Shown here in pieces: positions 55,749 through 64,000 of a stretch of 64,000 nucleotides of DNA. Below the pieces are notes generated by a model, which was not told the DNA's origin, searched no databases, and was given only the letters and a program-made list of their open reading frames with translations. Where the stretch lies: NCBI RefSeq assembly GCF_035046485.1, contig NC_085136.1, positions 321,684,175 through 321,748,174 of the forward strand, written 5' to 3'. This DNA comes from Aedes albopictus (Eukaryota > Arthropoda > Insecta > Diptera > Culicidae). A program made the position numbers and the translations under genes. The number at the start of each line of letters is the position of its first letter. Within the stretch, counting starts at the first letter, position 1.

Positions 55749-56113
55749 TAAGGCCTGAAGTACACAGGGTTAAATCACAGACAAACAGACGTAACACCTT
55801 GAACAAATTTTATGGAAATCCATCGCCCAGTTCACACTACCATCACCTGGTCGAAAAGTTGCATGAAACGTCAAACGCATAGAAAAACGATGCGCGCGCC
55901 TCTGGTTGTGAAAGCCACAACTATGAAAATTTAAAATGATCGTTAAAAGGGTGGTCGATGGAAATTTCGCAAGTGTTACGTCTGTTTGTCTGTGGTTAAA
56001 TATTTGACTAGGAATGAACTAAAAATCAAACATCTGATTTACACTAATGAAAATTTGATCGAGTCAATCAAGATGTTTAAGCATTGGTTTCTTTTTGGAC
56101 AAATATTTGAGTT
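55749..56113. mobile_element. Palindromic MITE (GTACACAGGGTCAAA family), copy 2, interrupted
   Basis: Left end TAAGGCCTGAAGTACACAGGG; the body resumes after the nested element as AATATTTGACTAGGAA, AATTTGATCGAGTCAATC and GGACAAATATTTGAG. The terminal part of the right inverted repeat is missing. Compared with the 57.2-kb copy, the body is inverted. Confidence 0.8.
55776..55994. mobile_element. 219-bp TIR element nested in the MITE
   Basis: Perfect 22-bp terminal inverted repeats begin CACAGACAAACAGACG (55776-55797) and end CGTCTGTTTGTCTGTG (55973-55994). GTTAAAT flanks both sides (55769-55775 and 55995-56001). No ORF. The 7-bp duplication does not point to one superfamily; 8 bp with one lost match would suggest hAT or P-like. 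Confidence 0.92.
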
Positions 56114-57157
56114 TTTATTCGTGAAGAACTAGTGGAGGTGCGGGAAGTGCATTTTAGTGTGGTTATAATAGCAAATCCAGTGACTATCCATCATAAACTA
56201 AAACTCAGAGAAGCGTCGTGAATCACAGGTGAGTGTATACCAGCTTCGAGTGCATACGCCCCCCCAAACAGGCAAGCCTGCTGCTTCCGCTTCTGTGTGT
56301 AATGTTACACGTTATGCCGGGTACCTTGTTTCAGCATTACCGCCCGTGCTGCGTTCTTCTCCTCTAAACTCGTCTGCACTGTCCGTCGAACCATTCGTTT
56401 CGTCGATTCCTTCCCACGTACCGTCACTCAGAGAAAACTTTCTTCGCATATGAATATAAAGATCATTTTTCTGATCTCTCAAGATTAGAGATTCTTACTG
56501 ACCATCTTTGGATTTTTCTAGAATTTTCAGCTTCAGGAATTCTCCAGAGGAAACTGCTGCAAGAAATCCTTTATTTGAGGCTCATGCGCCAACAGGCATA
56601 ACGGAGCCGAATTCAGTTATTTTTTTATTTCTTACAATGTTATGTGTTTGACTAAAACTATGTTAGTTTTGGGGAACCGTAAAACTCGCGGTTTAGTCGA
56701 GGTTAGGGATAACAATAATATTTGAGGAAAGGATAGGGTGATGATGGCTTTTCGTTGACACTTAACAGCATGATGTGGCGTATTGCTGCTGGACAAACGT
56801 TGTAACCAGTGGTGTGTCTGTCTGTCCGAGATTTGTGAGATTTTCGCGGTGTAGTGTTTCGTTGTATATGTTTAAAAGTAAATACCAAGAAGATGTATGA
56901 CCAATCGCTGAGCATCACACAATACCACCCACCGCCCACCGGACAACAAGCAGCCACACCACTTAGTTCCGCTATTCACCACTAGGCTTCGCAGGCAAGG
57001 ATAAAGCGGCCATGAGGGGTGGCGTATGAGGAGCCATGATGGGGCGAATTTCGTGAAAGCGGGAAACCCTCGGTCGGGGAGTCTGGATGGTAAAGCGCCA
57101 TTGCTCTTAATCATTGGCAAGCCAAAGCTCAAAGAGTATAGACGAGTTTCAAGAAGT
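56114..57157. other. Unassigned sequence
   Basis: No gene recognised. Minus frames of 84-86 codons at 56703-57132 overlap and lack family features. Confidence 0.35.
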
Positions 57158-57305
57158 TAAGCTGCTAGTACACAGGGTCAAATATTTGTCCGAAAAGAAA
57201 CCAACATCTTGTTTGACTCGATCAAATTTTCATTAGTGTCAAACTGATGTTGTTTCTTGAGTTCTTTCCTTGTCAAATATTTGACCCTGTGTACTACTGG
57301 CCTTA
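57158..57305. mobile_element. Palindromic MITE (GTACACAGGGTCAAA family), copy 3, best preserved
   Basis: AGTACACAGGGTCAAATATTTG on the left and its complement on the right, inside matching TAAG...CTTA ends. 148 bp, no coding content. It is collinear with 29111-29265 apart from a short deletion. Confidence 0.88.
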
Positions 57306-58429
57306 TTCAAAAATTAACGAAAGTTTGAAGAAGTTAAGTCGGAAGGAGCAATATAAAAAGTTTTGAGTGAGAGATAGTGGAAGGAGCAGAATATAGGAAA
57401 AATCCAGGACCCCTTGTGTTTACCTTGTGTTTTACCTTGGTGAAGTCCGTAGAGTGCGCGTAGTCGACCGAGACCCTTGCGTGGTCCTACCGCCTCTCAG
57501 TCAACCGCAGTTCTCGAATTCTACACCCGAGACTGTAGTAGTTGGCCGCCTATCCTGCTGGATAGAACCGCCCATCATCGTGCCGTTACCCGACGGTGAG
57601 TGAGCGCCGCTATTTTGCCTGGAGCTTCGCGGCATCGTCAAGATAAGACCGCGAACGCTCGGCAGTTGGAGCCAACGGAAGGGAATCAAGCGAGAGAGGA
57701 GCAAGTGAAGCCGACGTAGCGTCCCCGGTTGAGAGGAGCGAGCCAGCGACGAAGAAGGAAGGTGGAAAGGAGTGGTTGCGGAACGAAGAAGGGGCCCCGC
57801 CGACCGTAAAGGGAAGAAGAAAGTGATAGAGAAAGGTAGGAGATAGGCTGTAAGGAAGTGGGAGGAATAAAGGTACCTGTGTGCAAAAAGTTTTAATAAA
57901 GTGGTAGAAGTGTTTGCAATTCGATACTCAAGTGTTTTCTTGGTCGCGGTGAGTCAAGCGCGTATGCCGACCCTGAGGTAGTTGTAGAAGGGGGTCTCAT
58001 TGATGCCGGATAGGGGGAGGCCCCATTAGTTACAACGTAGAGTGGACAAACAACCTGGGCACGAGGTGGCCAAGTGGAACAACTAGACGAAATTATCAAA
58101 CGAAGACTTCAGCTTGCTTCAAGAAGTCGTACACAAGCTTCATATACTCAAGATCAAGTTTACCCAACACATCTCTAATGTCTTCCTTTTCTGGTTTCCC
58201 TCGGGCCCTGAGGGATACACATAAATCGGATCTGGCAATACCGTATTCGGGGCATCCCTACACAACATGCTTGATATCTTGATAGCCTGCACTTCAACGA
58301 TTGCTATCTGTGAGCCTATTCGATAGAAATGCGAGCCCAGAGAGTGGTGATTGGACCCAAAGATTTGTTGCTGGAATGTCTGTAGTGTTTCTCTTGGAAA
58401 TCTCACGAAGTTTTTTTCAACATTTTTAG
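57306..58429. other. Unassigned, GC- and purine-richer sequence
   Basis: 57420-58080 is GC-richer than its surroundings, has long purine-rich stretches (57690-57870), an AATAAA at about 57895 and GTTACAACGTAGAGTGG at 58031. It could be an LTR-plus-leader fragment of a Gypsy- or BEL-type element, but I see no paired LTR or protein blocks. Confidence 0.3.
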
Positions 58430-60290
58430 GAATTCTTCCAAATAATATTCTAGAAATTCTTTTTTTCTTTTTTCTTTTTCTTCTTCTATGAATTCAGAAA
58501 ATGCTTTCGAAGATTCTCATAGGTGTTCCCTCTGAAAAATTTACCTAGTGTTCTCTCTAGGGAAATCCTCCATGAGCTCCCTCTACAGAAATCCTCCAGG
58601 AGTTCTCTTTAAAAGTTTCCTCTGGGAACATCCTCTAGAGTTTTCTCTGGAGTATTCTTCCAGCAGTTCCCTCAGAGAATTCCTCCAGAAGTTTCTCCTT
58701 TGGAATTCCTCCAGGAGTTCGCTTTTAGGTAGAAGGGCTGAAAGTCTCTTTAATAAAGACAAATCAGTCAATCGCTTTTAGGAATTTCTCCAAGCGGTCT
58801 CTCTGGGGAATACCTAAAGAAGTTCCCTCTGGAGAGTTCCTGCAGGAGTTCAATATAAGCAATCCCTCCAGGAGTTACATCTGGTGCATTCCACCAGAAG
58901 CTCTCTTGACATTTCTCCCGTATGATCCTTTCAAAGATTTCTCCGAGAGTTCTCTTTGGGAACTCCTGTGGGAATATCTACTTTTTGAAGGATTTTCACA
59001 GAGTGGGAGCTCCTGAAGAAATACCCGGAGACTCGGATCCCCCTTCTTTTGAAGGAATTCCTGGATAAATACCAAGCGAGAACTCCTAAAGGAATCCTTT
59101 AGAGGGAAAATCTGGAGAAATTCCCCATGAGGAACTTCTAGTGGATACCGTAGCTTGGCTTTTGGAGGAATCATCACATCGACTCCAAAAGGAACCCCAG
59201 AGGGAACTAATGGAGAAATTTTCCAGAAGGCGCTTTTGGAGGAATCCCCCAGAGGGAACTCCTGGAGTAATTCTCAAGAGGAAACACAAGGAGGAATACC
59301 TCATTAGACAATCTTGAAGGAATTTAACAGAGAGAAAAATTGGGAAATTTTGATGGAATTCCCAGAAGGAACATTTGGAGGAATTCTCCAAAGAGAAATT
59401 TTGGAGGAATTTCCTAAAGGGAACTGGTCGAGTAATTCCCAGTTGGAAAATCCCCCAGAGGGACCTCCTGGAGGCATTCCCCCAGAGGAAACTTTTTGAG
59501 GAATTTCCCAAAGAGAACTTATAAACTTCTAAATACCAAGAAAAACTTTCGAAGAAGTTCCGCAAAGGGTGGCAAACGTCTGGAGGAGTTTTCTAAAGAA
59601 AACTAATTGAGGAATTCCCAGATGAAATACCGAGAAGATTCCTATAGCAAACACTTATAGGATTCTCAGATATGTGTCCTGGATGAATATCCCAGAGATA
59701 ATATCTAAAAACTTCTGAAGGAATCCCCAGAGGTATGGAGGGATTTTCTAGAGGAAACTAATTACGAGATACCAAGAGGAAAAACCTGGATGATTCTCAT
59801 AACAAACAATATTATTATATTCCCAGATGGATATGCTGAAGGAATGCCCAGAAGGAATTCTTGGGGGAATCTTGACAGAGCACTCCTGCAGTAAATCCCA
59901 GTGAAAACTCCCGAAGGAATTATCTAGACGAAACTAGAAATTCCCCAGAGGGAACTTCTGCAGAAATGCCCCAGGGGGAATTCCTGAAGGAATTTCTTAA
60001 AGGGAGCGCCTAGATGTATCCTCAAATTAATGCTTGGACGACTCCTCAGACGTACTTCTTGAGCAATTCCTTATAGGGAACTACTGGTGGGATTCTCCAG
60101 TTGAAACTCCTGGAGGAATCTCCAGAGGAAACTCGTAAGGAAGTGTCCCAGAGGGAATTTCTAGAAAAAATCACAGACTGACTTCTTGTAGGAACCCAAG
60201 ATAAAGGAATCCCCAGCGGGAACTCCTGAAGGGGTCCTGAGAAAGAATCCCCAGCTGGAATCCCCAGAAGGACTTCCTGGAGGCAAGCTT
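58430..60290. repeat. GGAATTCC-type repeat array
   Basis: CTCCAGGAGTTC, GGAGGAATTCCC, GAGGGAACTCCTGG and AATTCCTCCAG recur with a 20-27 bp period. The left part (to about 58900) is in the TTCCTCCAGGAG orientation, the right part mostly in the GGAGGAATTCCC orientation. Frames of 60-160 codons are repeat translations. Confidence 0.85.
58730..58772 (+). mobile_element. 43-bp LINE/SINE 3'-end insertion with perfect target duplication
   Basis: CGCTTTTAGG occurs at 58720-58729 and again at 58773-58782. Between them lie 43 bases: AGGGCTGAAAGTCTC, TTTAATAAAGAC and an AAATCAGTCAAT tail. The same 3' end is at 9671-9751 with a longer (AATC)n tail. This is an extreme 5' truncation. Confidence 0.88.
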
Positions 60291-60810
60291 GCTATTTGGT
60301 GAAAACATTCGTGAAATGATGCGATTCGCTTTCGACAACGAATACGTTTTCACCCTTCCTCGCTTTATCAAACCAACCTCCCGTACGAATAGCACAAGAA
60401 CAGACTCTACACTGATCAGCATTGTTGACTGCTCCTTTTCGCCGTTGAGCTGTTGCGTTCCAGCCAAGCCTGTGTTTTCATCGCTGTCGATGCTTTTCGA
60501 TCAGCTTATCGCGAAGCATCGTAGGCTGGAAACGTTATTGGTGTGGTGTCGGTACATGCGAATGTTGCTTCTGTGTGCGTGGCGAGCGTTCGTGCCGTAG
60601 CATCTAAAACCAACCCATTCGGTGTTGTTCGGCAGTTCGGGTGAGCATGTGGCGGAACTGACAGATGTGTGCAAAATAATTTGTGAGATACATCATGTTC
60701 GTTTTGCCACCTCTTTGCCTCTGTTCATCGCTGAGCAGTGTAGCTCAATAGCAAACGAAAAAAAATACAATTGATAAGTTGATTGAGCATTCGTCAAGTG
60801 ATAATTTGCA
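60291..60810. other. Non-repetitive island between GGAATTCC arrays
   Basis: A 103-codon plus frame (60289-60600) and GC-normal composition set it apart from the arrays, but no domain is recognisable. It could be an inserted element without visible ends or original unique sequence. Confidence 0.35.
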
Positions 60811-61600
60811 TCATTGCCTGGAGGAATTTCTCAGAAGCAACTCCTAGAGGAAATCCCAGGCTGATTTCTTGAGTAAACTCGGAAGGGAATTCCTGGAGGA
60901 ATCGTCAGAAGAGACTCCTGGAAGAATTCAGCAGATGAAACTCCTGGAGAAATTTCCTAAACGAAACACTTTCATTTAGTTTCCCCAGGGGAAACTCCTA
61001 TACGACTGACTACTGAGAAATCTCCAGGCGAACTCCTGGAATAATCCCCAGAGAGAACTCTTTGCGGAATGTCCCAGAGGTAACGCCTGGAGGAATTCTC
61101 CAGAGGAAACACTTGGGGCAGGCCCCAGAGGAAACTCCTGGAGGAATTTCCAGTTTGATTCCGGACGGACTCCTCGTAGAATCATCAGAGGGAACTCTTG
61201 GAGGAATTATTCCGATGGAACTCCAGCAGGAACTACCCATGGGAATCTTCTCCAGGAATTTCCCAAATGAAACTAATTGAAGAATTCCCAGAGAGAGCAC
61301 TTCTGCACAAGATTTTCAGATCAAACTTTGAAAGGATTGAAAGAGTTTCTACCTGAAGGAATTCCCAGAAGGAATTTTTGGAAGAATCTTCAAAGATAAC
61401 TTCTAAAGGAATTCTCAGAGAGAACTGCTGCAGTACTTTTAAGAGAGGGAACTAATGAATAAATTCCACAGAAGAAACACAGAGGTAATACCCAGTTGCA
61501 ACCCTTGAAGGAATTCCTCATGAAGAACCTTCAGAGGGAACGCCTGGAGGAATTTTCCAGAGGAAGTTCCTGAAGGATTCCCATATGGAAGTCCCAAAAA
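60811..61600. repeat. GGAATTCC-type repeat array
   Basis: GAAACTCCTGGAGGAATT, CCAGAGGAAACTCC and GAGGGAACTCTTGG repeated at 20-27 bp. Confidence 0.83.
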
Positions 61601-62065
61601 AGTAATACGAGGTATCATATTTTTATCTTTTTTTTATTTTCGTGAATTTTAAATTATGCTAGTTCTGCTCACAGCATGAAGTCATCGAACAAATAAAACA
61701 TTTAATAACCAGAAATGTTATAAGTTTGGTATTCAATAACTTTGGCATAACAAATACAGCACTTGAAATTTTAGGTATGCATTAGTTATTAAAATATCAA
61801 GACTTGTTATTTTCTAGGTGTTATTCATACACAATTTTGGTATTCGTTTTTGTTATTTTGGCTCTTATTACCACCTAATGAAGGGCATACCCAACAAACA
61901 TTGTTGCTTACAACTGTTGAATAAACTGCCCTTAAGCTTGATTTATAAAATTTTGGATGAATAAGCTATTATTCAGCTATCATTGTTACTTGGGTATCAA
62001 GGTATTGTAGTATTTAAGATAAATACCATGATTTGTTATTCTCTTGTTATTTTCTTCTGCTCGGG
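61601..62065. mobile_element. Probable relic of the CCCGAGCAGGA MITE family
   Basis: AT-rich sequence with many GGTATT, GTTATT and AATACC words ends TTCTGCTCGGG at 62055-62065, close to the right terminus of the 6636-7041 element. The left terminus is not found, so it is truncated or too diverged. Confidence 0.45.
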
Positions 62066-62339
62066 TTATGTATATGTATCGGTTTGTGAATACAGTCAGG
62101 TTTTTTTTTTACACGGGGGATACGAACCGCGTAAAAATAAAACTCAGTTAAAAATTCAAAAAACCGCGTAAAAACAGGTTTCTCCATTTCTCAGCGAATA
62201 ATGCAAAAATAAGACGATGATTTTTTTTTTGTATACTCGGAGTTTTTGGCTATTCAGTCTTCACCCTCGAGCAGTCGCGTCTTCGGCCACCCTCAGCGAC
62301 ACCACGTTCACGCTGTGTATCACATGCGTTCTTTGTATT

Positions 62340-63100
62340 ATGGTGCGTGTACTGAGTACACGACGCGACCGCTCCCGGGTTAGGATTTCAAACGGTAGTT
62401 TGTTAACTGCCCGACGTTTCGGCTGTATTTGGCAGCCTTCTTCTTGGGGAAACTGAAAAAGGGGTTTTTATTAATTTTTTTTGCTCGACATCCCATCAAA
62501 ATTTTTCATACTAGATCTATCGTTTACGTTTGTGAACATATCGTGTGTTAGCTTGTCGTACATTTTTAGCGTGAATCTGTGGGAGATAGAGTGGTGTGTT
62601 GGGAATGTCTGTTGGGTGTAGAATTATGTTGGCTTACAGTTGTGGGTAGTTTTAGTTTCCTACTAATTTTCTACGTTTTCACCACTGATCACGCGCACTG
62701 TTCAAAATGGTGAGCTTTATCTTGGCGCTTCTTTAGACCATTGCAGGTCAACTTGTTGTGATACATTAGTGTTTGTGTTGTCATTTCAAGCCGAGTTGTT
62801 TTATAGACGTGTTTTGTATGTGTGAAGTATCCCTGCATAGATACTAAGACCTTCTACATCGGTTCTCCGGTTGACTGCATTGGCCGTATTGCTTATATGG
62901 CATTTTTTCAGTATGGGGATATTGATTCTTTTGTTTGTTTTGTCAATGATTTCAACCCATATTGTGACAAACATGTGTTTGTTTTTGATTATGTGTGCTA
63001 TTAGAGCTGTGTGTCCACCTACTGTATCCATCTGCTGTTGTGTATCGTTGATACCGTTAGGGTTACCATATTGTTCACGCATGAAAAGAGTACATTCAAG
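62340..63100 (-). mobile_element. Penelope-like element fragment
   Basis: On the minus strand a truncated endonuclease-type C-terminus (63100-62801) is followed by about 350 bases of untranslated sequence and then by AAGAAGGCTGCCAAATACAG, GCCGAAACGTCGGGC (62409-62450), a motif typical of Penelope-like terminal repeats. The 5' part of the element (RT) is absent. Boundaries are approximate. Confidence 0.65.
62801..63100 (-). pseudogene. C-terminal part of a Penelope-like GIY-YIG endonuclease
   Basis: The frame has TALIAHIIKNKHMF, then VEIIDKTNKRINIPILKKCHI, then NAVNRRTDVEGLSIYAGIL before a stop at 62801. This order (TAL-EH-H-F, V-ILD, E--HI, N--AVN-RTD) is the C-terminal half of the endonuclease domain of Penelope-like elements as known from family alignments. 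The catalytic GIY-YIG half is missing. Assignment is by motif order, not by search. Confidence 0.6.
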
Positions 63101-64000
63101 AATTCTGATAAAAGAGTACAAAAGAGTACAGTCATCGTGAAAATATTGATCTTTTTTTTCGATTAATTTGACACTCTTGAAGTTTTTGATGTTTAAATTA
63201 TGTTAATCATACTTGACACCTAAAGGTAGGTAAATTTTCTAACGAAGTGAAAAACTAAAGTTATGTCTACTTAATACATCACTGGATAGTTATTACAGCA
63301 GTTCCAATATCACATTTTTTTCAGTATTCATGCCAACTATTAACCAATCTAAATACTTGTGTGTTAATAATTTGTTTTCAAATTCCTTTCGTTAAGAATG
63401 AGCGAGAACTGTAATTTCGTGCAATAGGTTTCGTATTAAGACTTTTTTTTATCTTTTTTTGTGAAACGAACCTAGTGTAATGGTTAAAACACGTGACGCT
63501 TTCGCCGAAGACCTAGGATCGAATCTCAATCCCGAAAAACTCGCAAAATATGAGTTCTCTCTTCGGAAGGGCTAGAATCTCGTTTACAGATTACAAACTT
63601 CTTTAAAGAACTCAATGGAAAATGTAACTCACTGCTTCGTTCAAGACAGTTTAAAAAATTGAGCCTGCTTTCAAAAGCTAACATATTACAGAAACAAAAT
63701 ACTTTCGTTATTATTTACTCTTCCGATTATTGCACGTCAAAGTGAAGCCATTTTTGCAAAGCAAATTAATAAACGACAATTTTAACAACATTTTTCAGCA
63801 AGGAGCAAATCATAATCTGAATAATTTGGTGTGATTTCGATGGAAGAAAGGGAAAATAAAGATGGCCTTTCTTCTGCAGATTAGACTTATCGGTAATTTG
63901 TAGCACACTGATTTTTTTACTACTTGTAAGGTTATTTTTATTGATATGTATATTTTATCAGAAAATTTTCAAAAAAAATTCAAAGAAAAGTAATTTTTCA
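63101..64000. other. Unassigned AT-rich sequence with a tRNA-like relic
   Basis: No gene recognised outside the tRNA-like stretch at 63468-63545. Confidence 0.4.
63468..63545 (+). mobile_element. tRNA-like SINE head
   Basis: CCTAGTGTAATGGTTAAAAC resembles an A box and GGATCGAATCTC a B box about 35 bases later. No closing acceptor stem, so it is a SINE or tRNA relic rather than a tRNA gene. Confidence 0.5.

Noticed and set aside
57420..58080. LTR and leader of a Gypsy/BEL element
   Set aside because: Suggestive base composition and AATAAA only; no paired repeat, primer site or protein blocks were found.
63468..63545. Possible functional tRNA gene
   Set aside because: The ends do not pair as an acceptor stem and the B box deviates; a SINE relic fits better.

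Overview
The window looks like a repeat-dominated stretch of a mosquito genome, most likely an Aedes-type culicine. This rests on the mix of repeats: tRNA-related SINEs resembling the Aedes Feilai family, many short TIR elements, a Ty1/copia element, APE-type LINE fragments with a C-terminal HxL/WAGH domain, a Penelope-like fragment, and long degenerate arrays of GTTTCAGG-like and GGAATTCC-like motifs. The species call comes from recalled family resemblance, not from a search. I find no convincing host protein-coding gene, rRNA or functional tRNA. The long open frames at 11.6-14.6 kb and 31.2-37.3 kb are tandem repeats whose units lack stop codons.

Layout. 1-814: 22-bp tandem array cut by the left edge of the window. 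0.8-11.4 kb: degenerate GTTTCAGG-type repeats in both orientations, with embedded short elements (a 93-bp TIR element, a CCCGAGCAGGA MITE, a hAT-like MITE, a Feilai-like SINE and an 81-bp LINE-tail insertion). 11.5-14.5 kb: 17-bp array of about 170 copies. 14.7-18.7 kb: two decayed LINE copies, the second joined to a short array of a related-looking 17-bp repeat. 19.5-20.6 kb: 154-bp satellite. 20.6-22.6 kb: GGAATTCC-type repeats holding a second hAT-like MITE in the opposite orientation, with a perfect 8-bp target duplication. 23.4-27.5 kb: a Ty1/copia retrotransposon on the minus strand with 182-bp LTRs and AATAC target duplication. It is coding-dead and carries a 166-bp MITE in pol. 28.6-30.4 kb: SINE, MITE and a 779-bp Tc1/mariner-like non-autonomous element. 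31.25-37.3 kb: about 236 copies of a 23-bp repeat, split by a 599-bp LTR-like insertion flanked by GATT. 39.3-44.0 kb: pyrimidine-rich CTTCTGG/CTTCTAG array with a kilobase-scale internal duplication. 44.0-50.3 kb: SINE, GTTTCAGG-type repeats, a poly-G/poly-C MITE, and a ~690-bp tandem duplication whose second copy has gained a cluster of ACATGATATGTCATGT palindromes. 50.5-52.2 kb: MITE relic interrupted by a 5'-truncated LINE with 9-bp target duplication; its 468-codon RT frame is the only long transposon frame here without stops. 52.4-53.1 kb: long fold-back element. 55.7-57.3 kb: two copies of a palindromic MITE, one with another element nested in it. 58.4-61.6 kb: GGAATTCC-type repeats. 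62.3-63.1 kb: Penelope-like fragment with a decayed hammerhead-like motif.

Nothing here acts as a gene pathway. What the window records is insertion history: nested elements with readable target duplications, tandem arrays homogenised inside and degenerate at the edges, and array segments that flip orientation. I do not see a novel functional system. The most informative observations are the nested insertions, the higher-order organisation of the 17-bp array, the contrast between near-identical LTRs and a badly damaged coding region in the copia element, and the three unrelated stop-free minisatellites.
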